The notes beneath the pieces were generated by a model that was not told the DNA's origin, made no database searches, and worked only from the letters and a program-made list of their open reading frames with translations. The position numbers were made by a program, and so were the translations under genes. From Nitrosopumilus sp. b1 (GTDB lineage Archaea > Thermoproteota > Nitrososphaeria > Nitrososphaerales > Nitrosopumilaceae), in the NCBI RefSeq assembly GCF_014078545.1, contig NZ_MU078719.1, forward strand, positions 62,001 through 126,000: a DNA stretch of 64,000 nt, written 5' to 3'. Shown here in pieces: positions 8,811 to 18,367 of this stretch; within the stretch, counting starts at the first letter, position 1, and the number at the start of each line of letters is the position of its first letter.

Positions 8811-10981
8811 TGTTTTTTCCAATTAAATTGATTATAGATTAACTCTGGTCTTACTTGTCTGAATGGTTTTGCTCCACCATCATACCACTTTGTAAAGAAT
8901 TCATACAAGTGCAATCTGAGTGACTGTATATACACAATCAATCCCTCAATCATCATGATTCCTAGGTTTCCTCCAATGATCATTGCCCAAGCTCCAGCAG
9001 ATTCTGCTCCTCCAAGTGAGCTAAATGCATTATTCACAGTAAGCAAAAGCGCTGCATGTACAAGTAACATAATTCCAAGTCTTGCATAACTAATTGTGTG
9101 AGCCAAACTTTCGACAGTCTTTCCAAGTAAAACTTCCATTACCACATTTGCTGCACTACCTCCCTCTTCTGGATGATGTTTAGCATGTAAAACTCCACCA
9201 ATCATCATCATAACCATTGAACCAATTACTATGACTACTGCAATTCTGGTAATTATCCAAACTTGCGCCCAATCACCAAGAAACACTGTAACCCAAGGGA
9301 CAGGTTCATCATGAACTTTTGAATACATGTTCATTACATCATATTGGGAACCAATAGCACACATCATAATTACTACAATTCCACCATACAATGCAATGTT
9401 TGGAATTGCTTCCATTGCCATGACAAACTTTTGTCCTTTCTGGGCTAACCTTTTCACTCTAAGTACCATTGCCCATACAAGATGAATGATGCCAAGGAAG
9501 ATTGATACTTTTAGAATATTGATTACTTGGTCAAACGTTAACTCTGCAACGCTAAGAATTCCAACTAGCCATGAAATTGAATGGAGTGGTCCACCTTCTT
9601 CTAACAGCGACTCAAACGGTGTCATATGATCAATATGATAACCAAACATTTCACCAGCTCCTACTCCTGCAATTGCAGCTGATGCACCAGATATTGCAAT
9701 CAACATTCCCCACTTTGAGAGCGTTCCCTGTCCTTTGACTTTGAACAGGAGTCCCATACCCATTAGCAAAAGCCCATGTCCAAGGTCTGCAAACATTATT
9801 CCATAAAAGATTGGCCACATCAAGGCAATCATTGGTGTAGGATCAGACTCACCTTTCTTTGGAATTCCCTGACTTTCTGTAATTACTTCAAAAGTCTTTA
9901 CAAACTTTTTATTATCAAATAATGTTGGCGAATCTTGAATTAATTTTGGATCCTTGACATCTTCTACTATAGATGCCCACTGCTTTGTACTTTCAGTAAA
10001 CTTCTTTTCCATTTTACTTGGAATGTATCCTCTAATCACTGCAAAATTTTTCGTCCCTGCTGGTTTTCGTAAGGTTTCTAACACATCTTTTGCAACAAAT
10101 GCGGCTTCATGTAATGCTAGTAACTCCTGTCTAATGCTCTTCTTGATCTTCATTATTTCTTTGGTGATAGATTTTTGTTTCTCGGTGAGCTCTTTGATCT
10201 TTGATACTGCTAGAGAAAAAGCCTCACTGGGAACTTGAGGCATACCTTCTGGGATTACAAATGGATTTGCGTTAAAACTACGAAATACTTTTAGGACTTT
10301 ATCAGTTTCTTGGGTATCTGCAATTACTAGAACTGCAGATTTCTCTTTACTACCCAAATCATATTTCTGAATTAAAATTCCTTCTAATGTTCTCACTATC
10401 TCATTGTAATCTGCAGAGTTTATCACAAATAGATTGGTGTAAAAATATTTCATTAATCCAAAGCCTGAAAGATCAATCTGGAGCTTTTTTACCATATCAA
10501 GAGTGTCTCTTAATGATGTATACTCTTCTATGGATCTCTTAGTCGTGGATGCTTCTTCCAAAAGTTTTGTTGGTTTGTCAATTACACTTGGAGCTTTTTT
10601 CTCCAAGTCTTCTATCATGGATTCAATTTCGTTAATCTCAAGATCCTTCTTTTTGATTACAGTTCCCTTGAAGAGAATCTCTAAAATGCCAACCCGTAAA
10701 GGAACATCAAGACCTTTTACAACATCATCTACTGACTGGAATAGTTTCTGTGCTTCTAGTAGTAGGTCATCAATTTCTGGAGTTACCAGATCACTTTCTG
10801 AATCAATCTTTTGAAACCACTCAAATTCAGTTAGTCTAGAAATTGCTTGTGGAGATTCTGATCTTGGAAGAATAACAGTACCTAATTTAAGATCGGCAAC
10901 TACCAAGTCATATCTGTGTTTTTTAATAGATTTTAATATCTTTCTGAATCGTAGCGGAATCTTCCAAACATTAAAATCCAT
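8807..10981 (-). CDS. atpI: A-type ATP synthase subunit I (a-type membrane subunit)
   Basis: About 724 residues: a helical cytoplasmic N-terminal half that anchors the peripheral stalks, then about seven membrane helices from residue 390 (MWPIFYGIMFADLGHGLLLMGMGLLF) forming the ion half-channels. Late-helix family segments include ESLAHTISYARLGIMLL (channel Arg) and LIVYIQSLRLHLYEFFTKWY. An in-frame ATG at 11008 would add nine residues and run into atpE. I prefer 10981, where homologous sequence (DFNVWKIP) begins. Confidence 0.92.
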   Translation of the reverse strand: MDFNVWKIPLRFRKILKSIKKHRYDLVVADLKLGTVILPRSESPQAISRLTEFEWFQKIDSESDLVTPEIDDLLLEAQKLFQSVDDVVKGLDVPLRVGILEILFKGTVIKKKDLEINEIESMIEDLEKKAPSVIDKPTKLLEEASTTKRSIEEYTSLRDTLDMVKKLQIDLSGFGLMKYFYTNLFVINSADYNEIVRTLEGILIQKYDLGSKEKSAVLVIADTQETDKVLKVFRSFNANPFVIPEGMPQVPSEAFSLAVSKIKELTEKQKSITKEIMKIKKSIRQELLALHEAAFVAKDVLETLRKPAGTKNFAVIRGYIPSKMEKKFTESTKQWASIVEDVKDPKLIQDSPTLFDNKKFVKTFEVITESQGIPKKGESDPTPMIALMWPIFYGIMFADLGHGLLLMGMGLLFKVKGQGTLSKWGMLIAISGASAAIAGVGAGEMFGYHIDHMTPFESLLEEGGPLHSISWLVGILSVAELTFDQVINILKVSIFLGIIHLVWAMVLRVKRLAQKGQKFVMAMEAIPNIALYGGIVVIMMCAIGSQYDVMNMYSKVHDEPVPWVTVFLGDWAQVWIITRIAVVIVIGSMVMMMIGGVLHAKHHPEEGGSAANVVMEVLLGKTVESLAHTISYARLGIMLLVHAALLLTVNNAFSSLGGAESAGAWAMIIGGNLGIMMIEGLIVYIQSLRLHLYEFFTKWYDGGAKPFRQVRPELIYNQFNWKKH

Positions 10982-11601
10982 TGAGGAACGACCGCACTTC
11001 GTTGGCATTAGCTTCTTCCCTAGAACGAACTATTGACAAAATCCTTGATCGTACAGAAAATGATGCCATAACTGGGCTCAAAGAATCACTAGAATCCTCA
11101 AAGAAAACCCTTGACGACTCTGTACCAAAATTACAGCAAGAGTATGATAAGATTATCAATGACGGCAAAAAAGAGGCAGAAAAATTAGAAAAACAGATCG
11201 TAGGAAGCTCTGATCTAGAAATGAGAAACAAGCAAATCGTCCTTGTCGAGGAAGCCATTGAAAGAGCCTTTGCTAAAGCCACAGATCAAATTAAAAACAC
11301 AAAGAGAGATGAAAATTATACTCAGTTAATCACAAAATTAATCGAAGAATCAACCAAAATTCTTGGAACTTCTGAAATTACAGTTTACTCAAATTCAACA
11401 GATAAAGAGATCATACAAAAAATTCTGCCAAAATTTTCAGGGGCACAATTAGCTCCAGAATCTATCAGCTGTCTTGGAGGAATTAAAGTCAAATCCAAAA
11501 ATGGAGCTATGACATTTGATAATACACTAAACGCAAGACTTGAACGTATGAAGCCTTTAATAAGGAAAGAAATTGCAACCCAATTTGGATTAGGTAATTA
11601 A
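10981..11601 (+). CDS. atpE: A-type ATP synthase subunit E (peripheral stalk)
   Basis: About 200 residues: a long N-terminal helix (residues 15-100) and a C-terminal alpha/beta domain, as in the E subunit that ties the A3B3 head to subunit I. The start is uncertain: TTG at 10981 overlaps the ATG of divergent atpI, and a second in-frame TTG lies at 11011. First gene of the E-A-B-D-K cluster; the next gene follows after one base. No clear TATA box is visible in the overlap with atpI. Confidence 0.85.
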   Translation: MRNDRTSLALASSLERTIDKILDRTENDAITGLKESLESSKKTLDDSVPKLQQEYDKIINDGKKEAEKLEKQIVGSSDLEMRNKQIVLVEEAIERAFAKATDQIKNTKRDENYTQLITKLIEESTKILGTSEITVYSNSTDKEIIQKILPKFSGAQLAPESISCLGGIKVKSKNGAMTFDNTLNARLERMKPLIRKEIATQFGLGN

Positions 11602-11602
11602 T

Positions 11603-13381
11603 TTGGTAGCAAAAGGTAGAATTGTTTGGGTTAGTGGACCGGCAGTAAAAGCAGATGGAATGTCTGATGCAAAAATGTATGAGACTGTATCTGTTGGAAA
11701 TTCAAAACTAATCGGTGAAGTTATTCGTTTAACAGGCGATGTTGCATTTATTCAAGTATACGAATCTACTAGTGGACTAAAACCAGGAGAACCTGTAGTT
11801 GGTACAGGTAACCCATTAAGCGTTTTACTGGGACCGGGAATCATAGGACAAATCTATGATGGAATCCAGCGACCACTAAAAGAATTATCAAAAAAATCAG
11901 GCTCATTCATTGGACGTGGAATCACTACTACACCAGTAGATATGACAAAGAAATATCATTTTGTTCCAAGTGTCAAAGTAGGGGATGAAGTTGAACCTGG
12001 AAATATCATTGGTGTTGTAAAAGAAACTGATCTTATCGATCATAGTATAATGGTTCCACCAAATCATTCTGGTGGAAAGATTACAAATATCGTAAGTGAA
12101 GGTGATTATGATCTAGAGACAGAAATAGCAACTGCAGAAAAAGATGGTAGTTCGTCTCCAATCAAAATGTATCATAAATGGCCTGTACGACAACCACGTC
12201 CTTACAAAGTACGATATGATCCTACAGTTCCATTACTTACCGGTCAAAGAGTTATTGATACATTCTTCCCTATTGCAAAAGGAGGAACAGGTTCAATTCC
12301 AGGAGCATTTGGAACTGGAAAGACAGTTACATTACACCAAATAGCAAAATGGGCTGATTCTCAAGTTGTAGTTTACATTGGATGCGGTGAACGTGGAAAC
12401 GAAATGACCGAAGTTCTTGTTGAATTCCCACACCTAAAAGATCCTCGAACTGGAAAACCATTAATGGATAGAACTGTTCTTGTTGCAAACACCAGTAACA
12501 TGCCAGTAGCAGCAAGAGAAGCAAGCATCTACACTGGTGTCACCATTGCAGAGTACTATAGAGATATGGGAAAAGATGTTGTACTTGTAGCAGATTCAAC
12601 TAGTAGATGGGCCGAAGCTCTCCGTGAGATGAGTGGTAGATTAGAAGAGATGCCTGCAGAAGAAGGCTATCCATCATATCTTGCATCAAGATTAGCAGAA
12701 TTTTATGAAAGAGCTGGTAGAGTAAGAGCAAAAGGCAGTCCTGATAGAGATGGCTCAGTAACTCTTGTTGGCGCAGTATCTCCTTCCGGTGGTGACTTTA
12801 CAGAACCAGTTACCACTCACACCATGAGATTTATCAAAACTTTCTGGGCTCTTGATGCTAAACTTGCATACTCTAGACACTACCCATCAATTAACTGGAT
12901 GAACAGCTACTCTGGATATCTGGCTGACATTGCCAAATGGTGGGGACAAAATGTTAGTGATGAATGGCTTAGTCTTAGAAGTGAAGCCTATGGCGTTTTA
13001 CAAAGAGAGGATACACTAAAAGAAATTGTAAGATTACTTGGTCCAGAGGCCTTACCAGATGAGGAAAAATTAATTTTAGAAGTTGCAAGGATGATCAAGA
13101 TTGGAATCCTCCAACAGAACTCTTTTGATGATGTTGACACTTACTGTAGTCCTGAGAAACAAGTAAAGTTACTCAAATTACTAGTAGACTTTTACAAACA
13201 TGGTCAACAGGCACTCAAGGAAGGAGCATCACTAGCTGATATTCGTTCAATGCCAATTATTTCATCAATGCTTAAAGCTAGAATGGAAATCAAAGATGAT
13301 GAAATTCCAAAACTAGATCAGCTTTTCCAATCAATGGATGAACAATTCAAAAGTATTTCAGGAGTGAAGGTTACAAATTGA
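11603..13381 (+). CDS. atpA: A-type ATP synthase catalytic subunit A
   Basis: 592 residues, the normal length for the catalytic subunit with its extra non-homologous domain (about 115-190). P-loop GAFGTGKT at about 234-241, and [12 protein letters not shown] and [14 protein letters not shown] are family hallmarks. TTG start one base after the atpE stop. Its stop overlaps the atpB start (TTGA). Synthesises or hydrolyses ATP at the A/B interface. Confidence 0.97.
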   Translation: MVAKGRIVWVSGPAVKADGMSDAKMYETVSVGNSKLIGEVIRLTGDVAFIQVYESTSGLKPGEPVVGTGNPLSVLLGPGIIGQIYDGIQRPLKELSKKSGSFIGRGITTTPVDMTKKYHFVPSVKVGDEVEPGNIIGVVKETDLIDHSIMVPPNHSGGKITNIVSEGDYDLETEIATAEKDGSSSPIKMYHKWPVRQPRPYKVRYDPTVPLLTGQRVIDTFFPIAKGGTGSIPGAFGTGKTVTLHQIAKWADSQVVVYIGCGERGNEMTEVLVEFPHLKDPRTGKPLMDRTVLVANTSNMPVAAREASIYTGVTIAEYYRDMGKDVVLVADSTSRWAEALREMSGRLEEMPAEEGYPSYLASRLAEFYERAGRVRAKGSPDRDGSVTLVGAVSPSGGDFTEPVTTHTMRFIKTFWALDAKLAYSRHYPSINWMNSYSGYLADIAKWWGQNVSDEWLSLRSEAYGVLQREDTLKEIVRLLGPEALPDEEKLILEVARMIKIGILQQNSFDDVDTYCSPEKQVKLLKLLVDFYKHGQQALKEGASLADIRSMPIISSMLKARMEIKDDEIPKLDQLFQSMDEQFKSISGVKVTN

Positions 13382-14763
13382 CAGTCGAAGGCGGAGTTCA
13401 ATACAGCAAAATTGCTGAAATCAAAGGTCCACTAGTAATTGTTGATGATGTAGAAAACGCTGCTTTTGATGAACTAGTAGAAATTGAAACCAGTGAAGGG
13501 GAACGAAGATTGGGTAAGGTATTAGAAGTTGGAAATCATCAAGCAATAGTTCAAGTCTTTGAAGGCACTACAGGATTATCAGTTTCAGGTACTAATGCAA
13601 AGTTTGTTGGCAAAGTCATGGAGATGCCAGTATCAAAAGAAGTACTTGGTAGAGTATTTGATGGATTAGGCAGACCAAAAGACGGTCTTCCAGAACCAAT
13701 TGCTGACAAGTTCATTGACGTAAATGGCGAACCAATGAACCCAGAACAAAGAGAATATCCTAAGGACTTTATCCAAACTGGTGTTTCAGTAATTGATGGA
13801 ATGATTACTCTTGTCAGAGGACAAAAACTTCCAATCTTTTCAGGCTCTGGTATGTCACATAATATTTTAGCAGCTCAAATTGCACGTCAAGCATCTGTTG
13901 TTGGAACAGAAGAAGACTTTGCAGTAGTCTTTGCAGCAATTGGAGTGCAGTATAGTGAAGCAGAATATTTCAAACGAAGTTTAGAAGAATCAGGTGCACT
14001 CAAACGAAGTGTTCTATTCCTTAATCTTGCAGATGATCCAGCTATTGAAAGGATTATCACTCCTCGTGTAGCACTTACCGTTGCAGAATATCTAGCATTT
14101 GATCTAGGAATGCATGTACTTGTCATTCTTACTGACATGACAAACTATGCAGAGGCATTAAGAGAAATTAGTGCAGCAAGAGAAGAAGTTCCTGGTAGAA
14201 AAGGATACCCAGGATATCTATACACTGACCTATCTACAATCTATGAACGAGCAGGAAGACTAGTAGGAAGAAAAGGCAGTGTGACACAAGTTCCAATCTT
14301 ATCAATGCCATCTGATGATATTACTCATCCAATTCCAGATCTTACTGGTTATATCACTGAAGGCCAAATTGTATTAGGTAGAGATCTTTTCCGTCAAGGA
14401 GTTTATCCTCCAGTCAACATTTTGATGAGCCTCAGTAGATTAATGAAAGACGGAATTGGTGAAGGTAGAACTAGAGATGATCACCAAGAAATTTCTAACC
14501 AAAACTATGATGCATATTCCAGAGCACAAGAGGTGCGAGCATTAGCTGGTATTGTAGGAAAAGCAGGTCTTACTGAGATTGACTTAAAGTATATGGATGT
14601 AGGTGATGTTTTTGAAAAAGAATTCTTATCTCAAGATATTGATGAGAATAGAACTATTGAAGAGACACTGGGAATTCTCTGGAAAGTTGTTTCCAATCTT
14701 CCAAAGAACGAACTTACAAAAGTAAAAGACAAATTTGTAGAACAGCATTACAAGGGTAGCTAA
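13378..14763 (+). CDS. atpB: A-type ATP synthase regulatory subunit B
   Basis: 461 residues. The P-loop position is the degenerate SGSGMSHN of non-catalytic B subunits. Other family segments are [45 protein letters not shown] and the proline-rich [27 protein letters not shown] start in a 4-bp TTGA overlap with atpA, so translation is coupled. Confidence 0.97.
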   Translation: MTVEGGVQYSKIAEIKGPLVIVDDVENAAFDELVEIETSEGERRLGKVLEVGNHQAIVQVFEGTTGLSVSGTNAKFVGKVMEMPVSKEVLGRVFDGLGRPKDGLPEPIADKFIDVNGEPMNPEQREYPKDFIQTGVSVIDGMITLVRGQKLPIFSGSGMSHNILAAQIARQASVVGTEEDFAVVFAAIGVQYSEAEYFKRSLEESGALKRSVLFLNLADDPAIERIITPRVALTVAEYLAFDLGMHVLVILTDMTNYAEALREISAAREEVPGRKGYPGYLYTDLSTIYERAGRLVGRKGSVTQVPILSMPSDDITHPIPDLTGYITEGQIVLGRDLFRQGVYPPVNILMSLSRLMKDGIGEGRTRDDHQEISNQNYDAYSRAQEVRALAGIVGKAGLTEIDLKYMDVGDVFEKEFLSQDIDENRTIEETLGILWKVVSNLPKNELTKVKDKFVEQHYKGS

Positions 14764-14765
14764 GA

Positions 14766-15398
14766 ATGTCATTTGGGCAGAACGTAGCTGCAACAAAAAT
14801 CGAGTTACTAAAATACAAACGCTCAAGCCAAGTTGCCACTATGGTGCAGAAAATTCTTGACGACAAGCGTAAAGTTTTGCTAAAAAATATCGAAGAGATG
14901 ATTGTTGAGGCCTCAAAGGCTCGAGGAGGAATTTGGGATCCATTACAAGACATTTACAAATCTGTGAACGAGGCATATCTTTCTCTAGGTACATCCACTG
15001 TAGATTCAGTTGCACAATCAACTCCTGCAGTAATGGAAGTTGAAGTAAATATCAGACGAGTTGTAGATGTAAAAATTCCTGCTCTCACTGTAACTGAAAA
15101 AGATACAAAATCAGTACCTTATGGATTTGCCGATACAAACTCTTCAATAGATCGAGCATCAAAACAAATCAAAGTTTTGCTCCCTAAGATTTGCAAGGCT
15201 GCCGAATATGAGAACTCTATCTTTAGCTTGGCAAAGGCACTTGAAAAGACCCAAAAACTGCTTAACGCCTTAGAAAACGTAATTATTCCACAATATCACC
15301 AAAGAATCAAATTCATTTTGGCAACATTAGAAGAGAGAGAAAGGGAAGAATTCGCAAAGTTAAAAAAAGTAAAGGCTGCCATGGAGAAGAGAAAATAA
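14766..15398 (+). CDS. atpD: A-type ATP synthase subunit D (central stalk)
   Basis: 210 residues with two long antiparallel helices, the rotor-shaft subunit that turns inside the A3B3 head. N-terminal ATKIELLKYKRSSQVATMVQKILDDKRKVLL and C-terminal NALENVIIPQYHQRIKFILATLEEREREEF are the conserved helix pair. It starts 2 nt after atpB, and its TAA overlaps the ATG of the next small ORF (TAATG). Confidence 0.95.
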   Translation: MSFGQNVAATKIELLKYKRSSQVATMVQKILDDKRKVLLKNIEEMIVEASKARGGIWDPLQDIYKSVNEAYLSLGTSTVDSVAQSTPAVMEVEVNIRRVVDVKIPALTVTEKDTKSVPYGFADTNSSIDRASKQIKVLLPKICKAAEYENSIFSLAKALEKTQKLLNALENVIIPQYHQRIKFILATLEEREREEFAKLKKVKAAMEKRK

Positions 15399-15529
15399 TG
15401 GCAAAAGAAGAAATTAAATCACTAGTCGAAAATTCTAAAAAAATTCTAGAGCAAGATTTTGAACAACATTCAAAGAATGTAAAAAGCGAATTAAACTCTT
15501 TCAAAAAAAAGACACTAGATCGGGTTTGA
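15398..15529 (+). CDS. Small charged helical protein in the ATPase operon, 43 aa
   Basis: A 43-codon ORF whose ATG overlaps the atpD stop by one base, the tight coupling used elsewhere in this operon. The product is a single charged amphipathic helix (Lys/Glu-rich, heptad-like). By position and character it could be a reduced peripheral-stalk H/G-type subunit that pairs with E, but it is shorter than the usual H subunit of about 100 residues. No other H or F subunit is seen in the window. Confidence 0.6.
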   Translation: MAKEEIKSLVENSKKILEQDFEQHSKNVKSELNSFKKKTLDRV

Positions 15530-15546
15530 TTAGAAAACATTATCAT

Positions 15547-15558
15547 GATTTAAATATG
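15547..15558 (+). promoter_or_regulatory. TATA box of atpK
   Basis: GATTTAAATATG centred about 29 nt upstream of the ATG at 15582. It suggests that the proteolipid gene has its own promoter in addition to read-through, which would help make the extra copies needed for the ring. Confidence 0.6.
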
Positions 15559-15581
15559 GAAATTTTGGAGCAGAGTCATAA

Positions 15582-15893
15582 ATGAAACAAATTGCAACTC
15601 TTCTTATAGCATCTCTTGCATTGTCAGCAGTAGGTTTTACTGGATTGGCATATGCAGCAGAAGGCGAGACTGCAAGTGGAAGTTCTGACTCATTAAAAAT
15701 TCTAGGTGCAGGTCTAGCATTTGGTCTTGCAGCATTTGGTGCAGGAATTGGTTTGGGTCAAGTAGGTGCAGCAGGTCTTGCTGTAATCAGTGAAAATCCA
15801 GCTCTACAATCTAAAGTATTCATCTTTGTAGGTATGGTAGAATCCATTGCAATCTACGGTATAGTAATGATGTTCATTATTCTCGGTCAATAG
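15582..15893 (+). CDS. atpK: A-type ATP synthase proteolipid subunit K
   Basis: 103 residues: a cleavable-looking leader (to AYAAEGE), then the two-helix hairpin of the c/K ring. The helix-2 ion carboxylate is E87 in GMVESIAIYG. Helix 1 has GIGLGQVGAAG with Q60. The Q60/E87/S88/Y92 set matches the sodium-binding signature of Na+-type c rings, so sodium coupling is possible. A hairpin with a T run follows the stop. Confidence 0.93.
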   Translation: MKQIATLLIASLALSAVGFTGLAYAAEGETASGSSDSLKILGAGLAFGLAAFGAGIGLGQVGAAGLAVISENPALQSKVFIFVGMVESIAIYGIVMMFIILGQ

Positions 15894-15902
15894 ACCAGAA
15901 AC

Positions 15903-15921
15903 ATTCTAAAAAGAATTTTTT
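15903..15921 (+). terminator. Terminator after atpK
   Basis: A short stem ATTCT/AGAAT with an A-rich loop followed by six T. It lies between the convergent atpK and pyrI genes. Confidence 0.5.
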
Positions 15922-15925
15922 AAAA

Positions 15926-16387
15926 TTAATTATATTTTAGTTTATTCACATCTAAAATTCTACTACAGTATCTGCATTTTAGAACCAAACCATCTCTATC
16001 AATTACCTGCATTACTGATTCTATGTGCTCAGTACTGTTTGTGATGCAATCTGGATTTGAGCATCGGAAAATTCTACCTATCTCATTTGGTAGTGAGACT
16101 CTTCGTTTTTCAACCAGCTTGAAATTTTTAATGATGTTTACAGTTGCTTTAGGGGCAATAACAGCTAGCTTGTTTGTATCATCGTCTCGAAGAAATCGGT
16201 TTTCAACTTTGATTATGTCTTTTTTCTTAAATTTTCCACTTGGAACATTTAATGCAATGGTAATTAGACTTCCATCTTTTCCATCTATGTCTAGGGCGTT
16301 TAAAACACGAAGGCCTTTACCTTCGTCAATATGATCTATTACTGTACCTTCACGTATTCTTCTTACGATCAGTTCAGACTCTTGCAT
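15926..16387 (-). CDS. pyrI: Aspartate carbamoyltransferase regulatory chain
   Basis: About 153 residues. The N-terminal nucleotide-binding domain begins ESELIVRRIREGTVIDHI. The C-terminal zinc domain holds four Cys in CSNPDC and CRYC. It binds PyrB trimers and passes allosteric nucleotide signals in pyrimidine synthesis. I choose the ATG at 16387 rather than 16408, because a TATA box at 16411-16418 would place the transcript start just before 16387. It is divergent from pyrB, whereas these genes are usually a same-strand operon in archaea. Confidence 0.93.
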   Translation of the reverse strand: MQESELIVRRIREGTVIDHIDEGKGLRVLNALDIDGKDGSLITIALNVPSGKFKKKDIIKVENRFLRDDDTNKLAVIAPKATVNIIKNFKLVEKRRVSLPNEIGRIFRCSNPDCITNSTEHIESVMQVIDRDGLVLKCRYCSRILDVNKLKYN

Positions 16388-16393
16388 CAGAAT

Positions 16394-16418
16394 ACTTTGT
16401 ATAGTCACCTGTATATAT
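16394..16418. promoter_or_regulatory. Compact divergent pyrI/pyrB promoters
   Basis: Minus strand: ATATATAC at 16411-16418, about 27 nt before the pyrI ATG (16387). Plus strand: CTTTGTATAG near 16395-16402, about 27-30 nt before the pyrB ATG at 16429. The two TATA elements lie only about 15 bp apart on opposite strands, so the two genes probably compete for or share one regulatory event. Confidence 0.5.
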
Positions 16419-17358
16419 GATTGAAAGAATGAATGATTTTTTTCAAAAAGACATCATTTCAATTCGCGATCTAGATAAACAAAAATTAGAGACTATCTTC
16501 AAGGCAACGGATAAAGTCATTAATTTAGATCCAAATCAAAGACGGGAAATCGCCCGTGGTAAAACTTTGGGATATTTGTTTTTTGAACCAAGTACTAGAA
16601 CTAGACTGAGTTTTGAAGCAGCTATGGCCTCAGTAGGCGGGACATCACTTGGAATAGCAGATGTTACATCATCTTCTACACAAAAAGGTGAAAGTCTTGC
16701 AGATACGGTAAAAATAATGTCAATCTATTCCGATGTTTTGGTCTTGAGACATTCCTTGGATGGCTCCAGCCGTTTTGCAGCTGAAATTTCATCAGAACCA
16801 ATAATCAATGCTGGAAGTGGAACAGAAGAGCATCCTACTCAAGCTATACAGGATTTGTATACGATAAAAAACATAAAGAAAAAGATCGATGGTCTAAAAA
16901 TTGGAATAGTTGGAGATCTAAAATATGGAAGAACTGTTTACTCTTTACTACAAGGTTTAGGAAATTACGATGTAAACGTGAGTCTTATCTCACCAGAACC
17001 GCTCAAAATTCGTTCCGACTCTGTATATGAAATAAAGAAACGATTGGATTTCTCTGAAACAACAAACCTTGAGGATGTAATTGATGAACTTGATGTGGTA
17101 TATGTTACTAGAATCCAAAAAGAACGATTCCCTGATGAAGAAGAATACATCAAAGTCAAGGGAAGTTATGTAATAGGATTAGACCTTCTCAAGAAAATGA
17201 AGGATGATGCAATAATCATGCATCCTCTACCAAGATTAGATGAAATCTCTACTGAGGTTGACAAGACGCCTCAAGCAAAATATTTCCAGCAGGCCAAATT
17301 TGGTAAATACACCAGAGCTGCATTACTGGGACTAATCCTAAATGAAAATGGTTTTTAG
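16417..17358 (+). CDS. pyrB: Aspartate carbamoyltransferase catalytic chain
   Basis: About 310 residues catalysing carbamoyl phosphate + aspartate to carbamoyl-aspartate. Carbamoyl-phosphate motif FEPSTRTRLSFEAAM, then HPTQAIQDLYTI and the aspartate-loop region HPLPRLDEI are all present. The ATG at 16429 (fifth residue) fits the promoter spacing better than 16417. Confidence 0.96.
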   Translation: MIERMNDFFQKDIISIRDLDKQKLETIFKATDKVINLDPNQRREIARGKTLGYLFFEPSTRTRLSFEAAMASVGGTSLGIADVTSSSTQKGESLADTVKIMSIYSDVLVLRHSLDGSSRFAAEISSEPIINAGSGTEEHPTQAIQDLYTIKNIKKKIDGLKIGIVGDLKYGRTVYSLLQGLGNYDVNVSLISPEPLKIRSDSVYEIKKRLDFSETTNLEDVIDELDVVYVTRIQKERFPDEEEYIKVKGSYVIGLDLLKKMKDDAIIMHPLPRLDEISTEVDKTPQAKYFQQAKFGKYTRAALLGLILNENGF

Positions 17359-17359
17359 A

Positions 17360-18367
17360 TTATTTTTCACAAACAACCTGAGTATCCTGACCTCCATTGT
17401 ACAATTCTACTAAAGCTGCAGCATTGCATTCAGAGATATATGGATAAGTCATATCGATAGTTGGCGCCATTAGATCTTCAGGTGCTGTTGAGTGACCTAA
17501 TCCAAGTGCATGACCAAATTCATGTCTAGTAATAGTGGATAATTCCTCTTCGTCGAGATTACCAGTATCATAAATTGTTATGAAAGATTTTAGAATTTCA
17601 TTTCCCTCTACAATTGATTTAGTGTATCCAGAGTATCCGTCGACATCTCGTAAACTTGACAATGTAATCACAATGTCACCCTCTCCACCATTTGACCCCA
17701 TTACGTTAAAGTCAAGAGGAATTTGATACTCTGTAGATACTATTTGATTTTGAATGTCATTTAATGCGCCTTTCCAACCAACATAATACTTGGAATAGCT
17801 ACCTTTTGGTCCTTTATGCGTCAAGGAATCATCAATCTCTATTGCTTCCATGGAATTAATTGCATTCTTTACAATCTCTACTTTTTCTTGGGGAATATTA
17901 CTAGGAGCTATTATGTTGACATTCATAGTAGTGCCAATTAACCTCCATGACTTCCATGTATCCAGGGTGTCTCCTCGTAAATTTTCCACGAAGTATCTTG
18001 ATTTGAATGAATTACTTTCTTGTAGTGTATTGTTTACTAAATCAGGACCAACTCCAGAAATTATCAATAGCAAAAACACAACAGGAAGAATCGATACTTC
18101 GGTTAGTAAGAGAACCTTAGAACGAGATTTTATTTCTTTTTTTGTTGCATTAATTTCTTTTGTGAGCTTTTCTTCGTATTGCTTTAAGTCACTAATTGAT
18201 TTACCATTGACATGATCAATTTTTTCCCAGTCAGAAATTTCATTTGATTTTTTCAGAGTAGAAATTTGTTTGTGTGTATCATCAAGCTCTTTTTTCATTA
18301 ATTCTAGATGATTTTTTAGTTTACCAATTGAATCTGATTTTTTGTTTTGGAAAATTTTTGTTGACAT
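17360..18367 (-). CDS. Membrane-anchored metzincin-type zinc metalloprotease
   Basis: 335 residues. The N-terminal third is a coiled coil (about 10-85), followed by a membrane helix (about 88-108) and an exposed protease domain. HEFGHALGLGH is a full HExxHxxGxxH zinc site, followed by a Met-turn candidate (LMAP), which places it with matrixin-like metzincins. The coiled coil should be cytoplasmic and the protease outside. It overlaps the upstream CBS gene by one base and is probably translated with it. Confidence 0.8.
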   Translation of the reverse strand: MSTKIFQNKKSDSIGKLKNHLELMKKELDDTHKQISTLKKSNEISDWEKIDHVNGKSISDLKQYEEKLTKEINATKKEIKSRSKVLLLTEVSILPVVFLLLIISGVGPDLVNNTLQESNSFKSRYFVENLRGDTLDTWKSWRLIGTTMNVNIIAPSNIPQEKVEIVKNAINSMEAIEIDDSLTHKGPKGSYSKYYVGWKGALNDIQNQIVSTEYQIPLDFNVMGSNGGEGDIVITLSSLRDVDGYSGYTKSIVEGNEILKSFITIYDTGNLDEEELSTITRHEFGHALGLGHSTAPEDLMAPTIDMTYPYISECNAAALVELYNGGQDTQVVCEK

